Origin: DATBFU01 sp046735265
GTDB taxonomy: Bacteria; Acidobacteriota; Thermoanaerobaculia; UBA5066; Gp7-AA6
Reading direction: 5' to 3'
Assembly: GCA_046735265.1 (NCBI GenBank)
Contig: JBKPSZ010000034.1
Coordinates: 1 to 5,178, forward strand
DNA length: 5,178 bases
A program made the position numbers and the translations under genes. Under the pieces are notes generated by a model, which worked only from the letters and a program-made list of their open reading frames with translations, was not told the origin of the DNA and did not search any database. Every line of letters begins with the position of its first letter. The stretch's first letter is position 1. Positions 1 through 5,055 of the stretch are shown here, one piece after another.

Positions 1-596
1 GTCCCGGCTCGATCTGCACGACGCGCGTGGTGACCGGGGCTGGCGTGCCGCAGATCCACGCCATCCGGGAGTGTGCCCGCGCCACTCGCGGAACGGGCGT
101 TCCGCTGATCGCCGACGGGGGCATCAAGTTCTCCGGGGACATCACGAAGGCGATCGCCGCGGGGGCGCACATCGTGATGGTCGGATCGCTCCTGGCGGGG
201 ACCGAGGAATCTCCGGGCGAGACGATCCTCTACCAGGGGCGCACCTTCAAGGCTTACCGCGGCATGGGGTCTCTCGGTGCGATGAAAGCCGGCTCCTCCG
301 ACCGCTACTTCCAGGAGTCGATGGAGGCCGAGCCTTCGGCCAACGGCGGCCTCTCGAAGCTCGTGCCCGAGGGGATCGAGGGAATGGTTCCCTACAAGGG
401 GAGCGTCGAGGCGCTCGTCCACCAGCTGACGGGCGGCGTGCGGAGCGGCATGGGGCTGACCGGCTCGCGCACGATCGAGGATCTGCGGTCGAGTGCGCGG
501 ATGGTCCGTGTGACCTCCGCGGGACTGAGAGAGTCCCACGCGCACGACGTCATCATCACGAAGGAAGCGCCCAACTACCGGAGGGAAGAGGCCTGA
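1..596 (+). CDS. guaB: IMP dehydrogenase, C-terminal part (5' end outside the window)
   Basis: IMP dehydrogenase oxidises IMP to XMP with NAD+, the committed step of cytosolic guanine nucleotide synthesis. The reading frame is open from base 3, and its first residues are the active-site loop PGSICTTR; the catalytic cysteine codon is 15-17. Then come the phosphate-binding DGGIKFSGD, the GSLLAGTEESPGE turn, the YRGMGSLGAM segment, the flap residues SSDRYFQ (the Arg-Tyr pair that activates water in this family), LVPEGIEG, and the conserved tail ESHAHDVIITKEAPNY, whose Glu-Ser-His helps bind the monovalent cation. About 197 residues are present, so roughly the first 60 percent of a usual ~490-residue protein, including the CBS domains if it has them, is missing. 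A GTG inside the active-site loop at base 27 cannot be the real start. The stop is TGA at 594-596. The gene converges on rarA. No motif is damaged, so the window edge is the only sign of truncation. Confidence 0.97.
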   Translation, partial: PGSICTTRVVTGAGVPQIHAIRECARATRGTGVPLIADGGIKFSGDITKAIAAGAHIVMVGSLLAGTEESPGETILYQGRTFKAYRGMGSLGAMKAGSSDRYFQESMEAEPSANGGLSKLVPEGIEGMVPYKGSVEALVHQLTGGVRSGMGLTGSRTIEDLRSSARMVRVTSAGLRESHAHDVIITKEAPNYRREEA

Positions 597-602
597 GGAG
601 AG

Positions 603-666
603 TCGGGTGATCGGGTAATCGGAACACCGGATCATCGGGTTTCCGATCGCCCGATCTTCCGATCTC
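603..666. repeat. Intergenic palindrome of eight 8-base units between convergent guaB and rarA
   Basis: The gap between the two convergent stop codons can be cut without remainder into eight 8-base units. The first five read TCGGGTGA, TCGGGTAA, TCGGAACA, CCGGATCA and TCGGGTTT, and the last three read CCGATCGC, CCGATCTT and CCGATCTC, so the motif flips orientation partway through. Arms 609-624 and 641-656 are inverted copies pairing at 14 of 16 positions, with a T-G and an A-C at the two middle positions. A short inner ACC/GGGT pairing lies in the loop. A bidirectional terminator or processing hairpin is plausible from its position, but neither side has a T tract, so intrinsic termination is not shown. 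It could also be a dispersed intergenic repeat of this genome. Confidence 0.7.
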
Positions 667-673
667 CCCTATC

Positions 674-2065
674 TCACTTTCTCGTCCTCCTCGCCTTCGT
701 CTCGGTTCCCTCCTCCTTCTGCCACTTCTCCCGCCGCACTTTCAAGACCGCTTCCAGCCGCCGGGAGAGCTCCGCTTCCTCGCCCGAGGCTCGCGGCCGA
801 TAGTAGCGGCGGCCCCGAAGCGACTCGGGCAGGCACTCGATGCCGCCCACGCCTTCGGGCTCGGCGTGCGCGTAGCGGTAGCCGAGGCCGTAACCGACTT
901 CCTTCATGAGACGCGTCACCGCGTTGCGGATGACCGGAGGAACCGGTTCGGCCGGCTTCTCGGCGACGTCGGTTTTCGCCTCCGACTCGGCCACGTAGAG
1001 CGCGTTCGACTTCGGGGCGAGCGCGCAGTAGACCGCCGCCTGGACGAGCGCGAGCGAGCCCTCCGGCAGACCCAGAAAGTCGAACGCATCCTTCGCATCG
1101 AGCGCGAGCCGCAGCGCGCGCGGGTCGGCCAGCCCGACGTCCTCGGAGGCGAAGCGGACGATCCGGCGCGCGACGTACAGCGGGTCCTCCCCCGCCTCGA
1201 GCATCCGGACGAGCCAGTAGATCGTGGCGTCGGCGTCGGACTCCCGCATCGACTTGTGGAGCGCCGAGATCAGGTTGTAGTGCTCCTCACCCGCCTTGTC
1301 GTAGAGGAGGACCTTGCGTTGCAGCAGATCCCGCAGGCGCGAGGCCTCGATGCGTTTCGTCTTGTCCGCCTCTGCGTCCGCCGCCGCGGCCTCGAGCAGG
1401 TTCAACGCCCGGCGCGCGTCCCCGCCGGAGGTCTGGGCGATGAACGAGAGCGACTCGTCGTCGAGGCGAAAGTCGCGCGCGCCGAGACCCCGGTCGATGT
1501 CCTGGAGCGCGCGGCGCACGATCCGCGCGATCGCCTCGGGAGCGAGCGGCTCGAGGACGACGACCTTGCAGCGCGAGAGAAGGGCGCCGTTCAGCTCGAA
1601 GGAAGGATTCTCGGTCGTCGCGCCGATCAGCACGACGTTCCCCGACTCGATGAATGGCAGGAAGACGTCCTGCTGGGAGCGGTTGAATCGATGGATCTCG
1701 TCCAGGAAGAGGATCGTGCGGCGCTTCGAGCGCGACCGCTGGCGTTTGGCGTCTTCGAGGACCGCGCGCATTTCCTTGACCCCCGTCGCCACGGCGGAGA
1801 AGGCGACGAACGTCGAGGAGGTTTGCGCGGCGATCAGGCGCGCGAGCGTGGTTTTCCCGACGCCCGGGGGACCCCAGAGGATGAGCGACGGGACGCGGTC
1901 CTCGGCGATCGCGCGGCGGAGGAATCCGTTGCCGCCGACGACCTCCTCGGGGCCCTCGACTTCGTCGAGTGACCGGGGGCGCATCCGGTCGGCGAGCGGC
2001 GTGTCCGGAGCGGGCTGCGCTTCCGGGTCGGGCTTCGGTCCGCGGAGGTCGAAGAGATCCGTCAA
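674..2065 (-). CDS. rarA: Replication-associated recombination protein A (AAA+ ATPase, RarA/MgsA family)
   Basis: RarA/MgsA is a cytosolic clamp-loader-like AAA+ ATPase acting at stalled replication forks and single-strand/double-strand DNA junctions. Counting from the TTG start (463 residues): PLADRMRPRSLDEV near 23-36; Walker A GPPGVGKTT at 65-73; the GVKEMR segment near 95; Walker B ILFLDEIHRF with Asp122-Glu123; sensor 1 GATTENPSFE near 148-157; arginine-finger LLSRC with Arg165; sensor 2 GDARRALN at 215-222. The C-terminal oligomerisation part contains ISALHKSMR, DPLYVARR, ASEDVGLADPRA and APKSNA, all family signatures. The tail is lysine/arginine-rich. I chose TTG at 2063-2065 because it overlaps the upstream stop as TTGA, has GAGG four bases before it, and gives MTDLFDL, the usual family beginning. 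ATG at 2087-2089 would add eight residues and overlap the upstream gene by 28 bases; its GAAGG touches the ATG, which is too close. It is the last gene of the four-gene cluster and converges on guaB. Confidence 0.95.
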   Translation of the reverse strand: MTDLFDLRGPKPDPEAQPAPDTPLADRMRPRSLDEVEGPEEVVGGNGFLRRAIAEDRVPSLILWGPPGVGKTTLARLIAAQTSSTFVAFSAVATGVKEMRAVLEDAKRQRSRSKRRTILFLDEIHRFNRSQQDVFLPFIESGNVVLIGATTENPSFELNGALLSRCKVVVLEPLAPEAIARIVRRALQDIDRGLGARDFRLDDESLSFIAQTSGGDARRALNLLEAAAADAEADKTKRIEASRLRDLLQRKVLLYDKAGEEHYNLISALHKSMRESDADATIYWLVRMLEAGEDPLYVARRIVRFASEDVGLADPRALRLALDAKDAFDFLGLPEGSLALVQAAVYCALAPKSNALYVAESEAKTDVAEKPAEPVPPVIRNAVTRLMKEVGYGLGYRYAHAEPEGVGGIECLPESLRGRRYYRPRASGEEAELSRRLEAVLKVRREKWQKEEGTETKARRTRK

Positions 2066-2313
2066 GAGGCCTCGAGCCGCCGGCGGCATCCTTCGGAGCA
2101 GACTTCGACCGGCTCCCCGTCCCGCCGTCCCGTCACCGCGAGGCGCCGGTCGAACCAGGCGCCGCAGACCGGATCGCGAGCCATATCCCCCTCTCGGGGC
2201 GCCGGCGGCTTCGGCCGGCCGCTCCGCAGCCAGAGCGAAAAGGAGATCTTGAGCGCCCGCAGGACGAAGAGCGCCGCGAAGAGGAGCGCGAGAATGAGGA
2301 CCGCGCGCGCCAT
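2062..2313 (-). CDS. Small membrane protein with a cysteine motif (YHS/TRASH-like)
   Basis: The 83-residue product has one hydrophobic segment at about residues 3-20 (VLILALLFAALFVL), a basic proline-rich linker, and a short cytosolic-looking module: MARDPVCGAWFD, then a basic stretch, then VEVCSEGCRRRLEA. Cys50, Cys72 and Cys76 give the spacing C-x21-C-x3-C. The DPVCG...CSEGC pattern resembles YHS/TRASH-like metal-binding modules found on short membrane proteins; only three cysteines are present, so a fourth ligand, if any, is another residue. Function is unknown, and metal binding is inference. ATG at 2311-2313 lies four bases past the stop of the TPR gene and gives a natural membrane-anchor start. 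GTG at 2326-2328 would add MAPDP and overlap that gene by 11 bases; neither has a good ribosome-binding site. Its TGA (2062-2064) overlaps the TTG start of rarA, which suggests coupled translation. Confidence 0.72.
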   Translation of the reverse strand: MARAVLILALLFAALFVLRALKISFSLWLRSGRPKPPAPREGDMARDPVCGAWFDRRLAVTGRRDGEPVEVCSEGCRRRLEAS

Positions 2314-2317
2314 CGGA

Positions 2318-2875
2318 TCAGGCGCCACCCGCCCGGACGTCGTCGATCTGCTTCTGCAGCCGGTCGAGGTTCGGAATTCCGGGGTAGCGCCTCTTCAGCT
2401 CTTCGAACGAGCGCTGGGCGGCGGCGCCGTCGCGCAGGTCGAAGGCGTAGACCAGGACGAGGTTCAGCAGGGACTGCCAGTGATCCGGATCGGCCCCGCG
2501 CGCCTTGTTGAAGAGGGAGACGGCGCGTTTGAACTCGCCCCGGTTGCGATAGGCCGCCCCGAGATCCGAGAGGACTGCCGGATCCTCGGGTGCCTTCCGC
2601 AGCGCCTTCTCGTAGGCGGCGATGGCGCCCGGCCAGTCTTCGCGGTCGTAGAGGAAGTTGCCGAGCGACGTCCAGAGACGCGGGTTCTCGGGATCGCGCT
2701 CGAGCGAGCTTCGGATCTCGGCGGCCCGATCGCCGCCCGCCCCGCCCTTGGAAGCGGATCCCGGCGCCGACGGGTGTCCTCCGCCGCCCGCGAAGTACCC
2801 CGCGATGAAGCCGAGAAGCACGCCCAACGCGAGCGGCAGGATCGCGGCCCGCCGTGACCCGGAGATCGCCGTCAA
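2318..2875 (-). CDS. Membrane-anchored tetratricopeptide-repeat protein
   Basis: The 185-residue product has a basic N-terminus and one membrane segment at about 11-30 (AILPLALGVLLGFIAGYFAG), a flexible Gly/Ser/Pro linker to about 50, then three TPR-like helix pairs at about 64-97, 98-130 and 131-166. Clear TPR signature positions are WTSLGNFLYDREDWPGAIAAYEKAL and the matching LSDLGAAYRNRGEFKRAVSLF. The architecture of one N-terminal anchor plus a short TPR array resembles the TPR part of cytochrome c maturation proteins (CcmI/NrfG type), but no other maturation gene is in view, so I give no specific function. The likely role is a protein-protein scaffold on one face of the inner membrane. 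The frame is open to 2959, but the start is most likely TTG at 2873-2875: it overlaps the upstream stop as TTGA and has GGGAGGAG five bases before it. The longer form would begin deep inside the upstream gene. Confidence 0.85.
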   Translation of the reverse strand: MTAISGSRRAAILPLALGVLLGFIAGYFAGGGGHPSAPGSASKGGAGGDRAAEIRSSLERDPENPRLWTSLGNFLYDREDWPGAIAAYEKALRKAPEDPAVLSDLGAAYRNRGEFKRAVSLFNKARGADPDHWQSLLNLVLVYAFDLRDGAAAQRSFEELKRRYPGIPNLDRLQKQIDDVRAGGA

Positions 2876-3582
2876 GGAGACTCCTCCCGCTCCTCCTCCC
2901 GCGCGGCTCTCCAATTGCCGGATCCCGGGTCTCCGGTGCCGAGCGTCGTCGCCTCCCACGTGCCGACGATCTGCCGGCCGTCCTGGGAGAGACGACCGTA
3001 GAAGATGGCGTTGAAGCCGAGGCTCGAGTCCACGCGTTCCAGGCGCAGCCGATCGTTGACCAGGGTGCCGCGGAGCGAGCCCGTGAACCCGCCCTCGAGC
3101 GTGTACTCGCCGGAGACGATCGCGCCCTGGAGAGTCAGGCGGAACGTGCCGCGCTGCTCGCCGGGATCGACGAGGACGGCCCAGCGGCCGTTCAGCACGT
3201 CTCCCGGCCTTTTCGCCTGGGTCTCCCCTTCCAGCATGGCGACGCGTCTGCGGCGGTCGAGCACGCGCTCGGCGAGGATTCGGCGGCGGTCGAGGAGGGA
3301 TCGCACGTCCTGCTCCGCGGCGGACAGGGCGTCCTCCCGGCGGATCAGGTCTTCGGCGCTGTCCGACCGCGCCGCGCCTTCGGCGACCGCCCGACTCGCC
3401 GCGGCGAGATCCGTCAATGCGGTGTCGAGCCGCCGCGAGATGTCGGACAGACGACTCGTGTCCGCGGCCAGGAGCCGGCGTTCGCGGGCGAGCTCGGCGC
3501 GGGCCGCGTCCGCGGCGGCATCCGCCGCCAGCGGCCAGGACGCGAGCAAGCCGATCAGAGCCAGGGCTCCGCGGCGCGTCAT
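2872..3582 (-). CDS. Exported protein with a coiled coil and a beta-rich C-terminal domain
   Basis: The 236-residue product begins with a signal peptide (MTRR, hydrophobic GALALIGLLASWPLA, then Ala-rich sites near residues 20-27), so it is probably periplasmic. Residues ~27-120 are charged and Ala/Leu/Arg-rich with heptad-like spacing and no proline, typical of a long helical hairpin or coiled coil. Residues ~128-228 change character: NGRWAVLVDP, GTFRLTLQGAIVSGEYTL, GFTGSLRGTLVNDRLRL, FNAIFYGRLS and IVGTWEAT alternate hydrophobic and polar positions with glycine turns, as in a small beta barrel or sandwich. I do not recognise the family. The G-x-(W/Y) and repeated GxL strands recall lipocalin-like or extracellular ligand-binding barrels, which is only a shape resemblance. 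The C-terminus is Arg/Glu-rich (REEEREESP), and this stretch also encodes the ribosome-binding site of the next gene. The ATG at 3580-3582 has AGG directly against it and no properly spaced Shine-Dalgarno, consistent with a short or absent leader. Confidence 0.85.
   Translation of the reverse strand: MTRRGALALIGLLASWPLAADAAADAARAELARERRLLAADTSRLSDISRRLDTALTDLAAASRAVAEGAARSDSAEDLIRREDALSAAEQDVRSLLDRRRILAERVLDRRRRVAMLEGETQAKRPGDVLNGRWAVLVDPGEQRGTFRLTLQGAIVSGEYTLEGGFTGSLRGTLVNDRLRLERVDSSLGFNAIFYGRLSQDGRQIVGTWEATTLGTGDPGSGNWRAAREEEREESP
2881..2888 (-). promoter_or_regulatory. Shine-Dalgarno that sets the TTG start of the TPR gene
   Basis: On the minus strand GGGAGGAG is followed by five bases (TCTCC) and TTG. 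The site lies within the last codons of the upstream gene, whose TGA shares bases with the TTG. This strong site with ideal spacing is the main reason for preferring the TTG over upstream starts in the same frame. Confidence 0.7.
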
Positions 3583-3592
3583 CCTGCCGCGG

Positions 3593-3598
3593 ATTCTA
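3593..3598 (-). promoter_or_regulatory. Possible -10 box for the four-gene cluster (nearly leaderless)
   Basis: On the minus strand TAGAAT (five of six matches to TATAAT) ends ten bases before the ATG at 3582. A start seven bases downstream would leave a leader of about four bases, matching the absence of a spaced Shine-Dalgarno. No convincing -35 is visible at 16-18 bases; that position falls in the T tract of the carD terminator. The call is therefore tentative. Confidence 0.35.
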
Positions 3599-3614
3599 GC
3601 CTGCCGTTCTCCCG

Positions 3615-3648
3615 AAAAACGAAAGGGAGGCTCGGAGGCCTCCCTTTC
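3615..3648 (-). terminator. Intrinsic terminator of carD
   Basis: Bases 3621-3631 and 3638-3648 are perfect 11-base inverted copies (GAAAGGGAGGC / GCCTCCCTTTC) around a six-base loop. On the minus strand the hairpin is followed by G and five T residues (3615-3619). It starts 22 bases after the carD stop and separates carD from the downstream cluster. The plus strand has no T tract, so it acts in one direction. Confidence 0.9.
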
Positions 3649-3670
3649 TCGAATCGATCTGCGAAGAGGC

Positions 3671-4210
3671 TCAGTGCGAGACGCGGACCTCCACGGGACG
3701 CGGCAGAGACCGGGTCTGCGCCGACTTGGCGAGCGCGCGGTCGACCTGGCGTTCGACCTCCTGCTCGTCCATCTTGTTGATCACCGCGATCTCCGAGATG
3801 ATCAGGTACCGAGCCCGCTCGTACATCTTCTTCTCCCGAAAGGAGAGCGTCTTGCGCGCGGAGATGTAGTTGAGCGTCTTGAGCACGTCGGCGATGTCCT
3901 GGAGCCGGCCGCTCTTCATCTTGTCCAGGTTCTGCTTGTAACGGCCCTTCCAGTCGCCCGAAGCCGAAAACCGTCCGTCCGCCAGCATCTTCATCAACCC
4001 GGTGATGTCCTTGCGCTGGGTCAGGCGCCGGAGCCCGATCAGATCGGTGTTCCCGATCGGAACCATCACCTTGGAGTTGTTGGACAGGAGGCGGAGGTGA
4101 TAGAAACTGCGAGGCGTCGCCGGTTCCGTGCCAAAACCTTCGCCGATCTTCTCGACGACCGAGACACCGTGATTGGGGTACACCACCTTCTCACCCACTC
4201 GGAAGCTCAC
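3671..4210 (-). CDS. carD: CarD/CdnL-family RNA polymerase-binding transcription regulator
   Basis: CarD/CdnL proteins bind the RNA polymerase beta subunit and stabilise open promoter complexes, notably at rRNA promoters. The 179-residue product has the N-terminal RNA polymerase-interaction domain at about 1-65 (FRVGEKVVYPNHGVSVVEKI, YHLRLL, VMVPIGN), then a C-terminal helical DNA-contacting domain at about 66-165 with GDWKGRYKQNLDKMKSG; Trp87 sits where family members have the tryptophan that wedges into the upstream edge of the -10 bubble. SFREKKMYERARYLIISEIA is the usual helix near the end. It is a little longer than the mycobacterial protein, with an extra basic/Pro tail (RSLPRPVEVRVSH). 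The start is GTG at 4208-4210, with AGGAGG (4216-4221) five bases upstream. The gene has its own promoter and terminator and is monocistronic. The symbol follows the family; cdnL would be equally apt. Confidence 0.96.
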   Translation of the reverse strand: MSFRVGEKVVYPNHGVSVVEKIGEGFGTEPATPRSFYHLRLLSNNSKVMVPIGNTDLIGLRRLTQRKDITGLMKMLADGRFSASGDWKGRYKQNLDKMKSGRLQDIADVLKTLNYISARKTLSFREKKMYERARYLIISEIAVINKMDEQEVERQVDRALAKSAQTRSLPRPVEVRVSH

Positions 4211-4256
4211 TCAATCCTCCTAAAAGAATTAAACGAACCCGATCCCCGAACCGTGA

Positions 4257-4285
4257 ATTATAGGGGAAAAAGGCTGAAAAGGCAA
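4257..4285 (-). promoter_or_regulatory. Sigma-70-type promoter of carD
   Basis: On the minus strand TTGCCT (4280-4285, four of six to TTGACA), a 17-base spacer (4263-4279), and a perfect TATAAT (4257-4262). The predicted start is near 4250, giving a leader of about 40 bases that ends in the AGGAGG site. The leader is AT-rich (TTTAATTCTTTTA), unlike its surroundings. This is the best promoter in the window, fitting strong, housekeeping-factor expression. Confidence 0.85.
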
Positions 4286-4293
4286 CCGGGACA

Positions 4294-4398
4294 GAGGTTT
4301 AGCCCCTAAGGGCAAGCCGGGGCCTGCGGAAAACCTCGAAAAGAGAGAGTGTTATGCCGGGTCCCGGCCCGGCTGGCTCAGGGCGACCCTTGCCCCTG
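4294..4398 (-). terminator. Hairpin-rich gap between hcp and carD; possible hcp terminator
   Basis: Several inverted repeats follow the hcp stop on the minus strand: 4379-4384 with 4392-4398 (one bulge); 4356-4361 with 4368-4373 (GCCGGG/CCCGGC); and an outer GAGGTTT/AAACCTC pair (4294-4300 with 4331-4337) enclosing a GCCC/GGGC hairpin. After the GCCGGG hairpin comes a pyrimidine run ending CTCTCTCTTTT, a weak T tract about seven bases late. Together they could end hcp transcription before the carD promoter, but no single one is a classical terminator. No gene is visible in 4286-4421. Confidence 0.35.
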
Positions 4399-4421
4399 GT
4401 CCCCGGCCGAACCGAGGCAGC

Positions 4422-4871
4422 CTACTCCTCCAGGGTGCTGTAGCCACCATCGGGGTAGCAGACCTGGTAGCTGTAGTCGTCGGTCGTGCCGTTCACACTC
4501 GTCGCCGTCTCGTCCTTCTTCACGTATTTGTACTCGATCGATTGGTAGTTCAGGGTCACTGTCTCCATCGGCCGGTCGTTGTTCTTGCTCGAGGACATGG
4601 AAAAACCGGAGATCAGTACCCCTTTCATCTCTAGTCTCATGTACTCCTGGCCGTCCTTGACGAAGGCGATTGTCATGTCCTTCGCCGAGCCGTTGATGCT
4701 CAACCCGTAGAGGGCGTTGCTCGAGGAGTCCGTGAACTTCGTGCAGACGATTTCGTTCTGTTGCTTCAACGAGCCTGAGGCCCATGAGGCGCTCTGCAGC
4801 TCGATCCACCCGTAGTAGGGGTCTGTTGCGACATCGCCGGTGACGCCCGGGACATTGAGATAGACCGGCAT
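4422..4871 (-). CDS. hcp: Type VI secretion system tube protein Hcp (Hcp1 family)
   Basis: Hcp forms stacked hexameric rings of the type VI secretion tube and is secreted, sometimes carrying effectors in its lumen. The 149-residue product starts MPVYLNVPGVTGDV and runs through YYGWIELQSASW, IVCTKFTDSSSNALYG, KDMTIAFVKDGQEYMRLEM, GVLISGFSMSSS, DRPMETVTLNYQSIEYKYV, in the family order and spacing, near the normal 150-170 length. The last ~30 residues (Thr/Ser/Asp/Tyr-rich, ending GGYSTLEE) form a short tail rather than an effector domain. Cys43 and Cys138 are present. I chose ATG at 4869-4871 because GGAGGG lies five bases upstream and the protein begins as Hcp proteins do; the frame is open to 4919, but those residues do not fit the family. 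No VgrG, TssB/C or ClpV gene is in view. GC is about 50-60 percent by hand count on five 60-base lines, lower than in the rarA cluster, which may indicate acquisition. Confidence 0.93.
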   Translation of the reverse strand: MPVYLNVPGVTGDVATDPYYGWIELQSASWASGSLKQQNEIVCTKFTDSSSNALYGLSINGSAKDMTIAFVKDGQEYMRLEMKGVLISGFSMSSSKNNDRPMETVTLNYQSIEYKYVKKDETATSVNGTTDDYSYQVCYPDGGYSTLEE

Positions 4872-4962
4872 CTCATCCCTCCCCGCGTTGTGAGGCCGAG
4901 CATACTCCCGATCCCGCATTGAGCGCGCCGCATGTCTAGGTGGGTTGTTGTCGGCCAGATTC

Positions 4963-5011
4963 GGTGCCGGAGGAGGGAGGGTTCTCCTCTCCTCCTCCGG
5001 CTCCCTTTTTC
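4963..5011. repeat. 49-base hairpin repeat, unit A
   Basis: The unit opens with GGTGCCGGAGGAGGGAG (4963-4979) and closes with a 35-base segment (4977-5011) that recurs exactly at 5144-5178. Arms 4966-4976 and 4991-5001 form a perfect 11-base stem (GCCGGAGGAGG/CCTCCTCCGGC) with a 14-base loop. On the plus strand TCCC and then five T follow the stem, which looks like a terminator, but no plus-strand gene leads into it here. TTCGGTGCC occurs at 4960-4968 and again at 5009-5017, across the junctions of the unit. The G-rich strand (GGAGGAGGGAGGG) could fold as a two-tier quadruplex. Confidence 0.8.
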
Positions 5012-5034
5012 GGTGCCAGAGATGCTCCGAGACT

Positions 5035-5055
5035 TGGTGCCGGAGGAGGGAGTCG
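5035..5055 (-). other. tRNA 3'-end-like segment ending in CCA
   Basis: Read on the minus strand, this segment fits the last 21 bases of a tRNA: CGACT as the end of the T loop, CCCTC as the 3' strand of the T stem, CTCCGGC as the acceptor 3' strand, A as the discriminator, then CCA. The GAGGG at 5144-5148 and GCCGGAG at 5162-5168 (minus strand) show the complementary arm exists, but in a layout that is not a tRNA. No D arm, anticodon arm or complete cloverleaf is present. It may be a tRNA-gene remnant, an integration scar, or chance in a GC-rich repeat. Confidence 0.3.

Noticed and set aside
71..610. Alternative plus-strand frame inside guaB
   Set aside because: The IMP dehydrogenase frame is certain; this one is Arg/Gly-rich shadow translation.
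866..1972. A 368-codon plus-strand open frame opposite rarA
   Set aside because: Its product is Arg/Asp/Glu/Val-rich without any motif, while the minus strand encodes every RarA motif. It is an antisense frame kept open by high GC.
1314..2511. Overlapping plus-strand frames opposite the start of rarA and the small genes
   Set aside because: Arg/Ala/Pro/Ser-rich translations without motifs or plausible starts; they are shadows of the minus-strand genes.
4211..4250. Riboswitch or attenuator in the carD leader
   Set aside because: The leader is about 40 AT-rich bases with no stable stem, too short for a known riboswitch class.
3005..4309. A 434-codon plus-strand open frame across carD and the coiled-coil gene
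   Set aside because: It crosses two well-supported minus-strand genes, the terminator and the carD promoter, and its composition is Arg/Ser-rich low complexity.
4872..4919. Longer Hcp form starting at 4919
   Set aside because: The extra 16 residues (MRDREYARPHNAGRDE) do not fit the family, and the ATG at 4871 has a well-spaced GGAGGG.
4872..5030. Sigma-54 or sigma-70 promoter for hcp
   Set aside because: TGGCAC occurs on the minus strand at about 5014-5019, but no GC lies at the required -12 position. TATGCT at 4899-4904 matches only four of six bases and has no -35.
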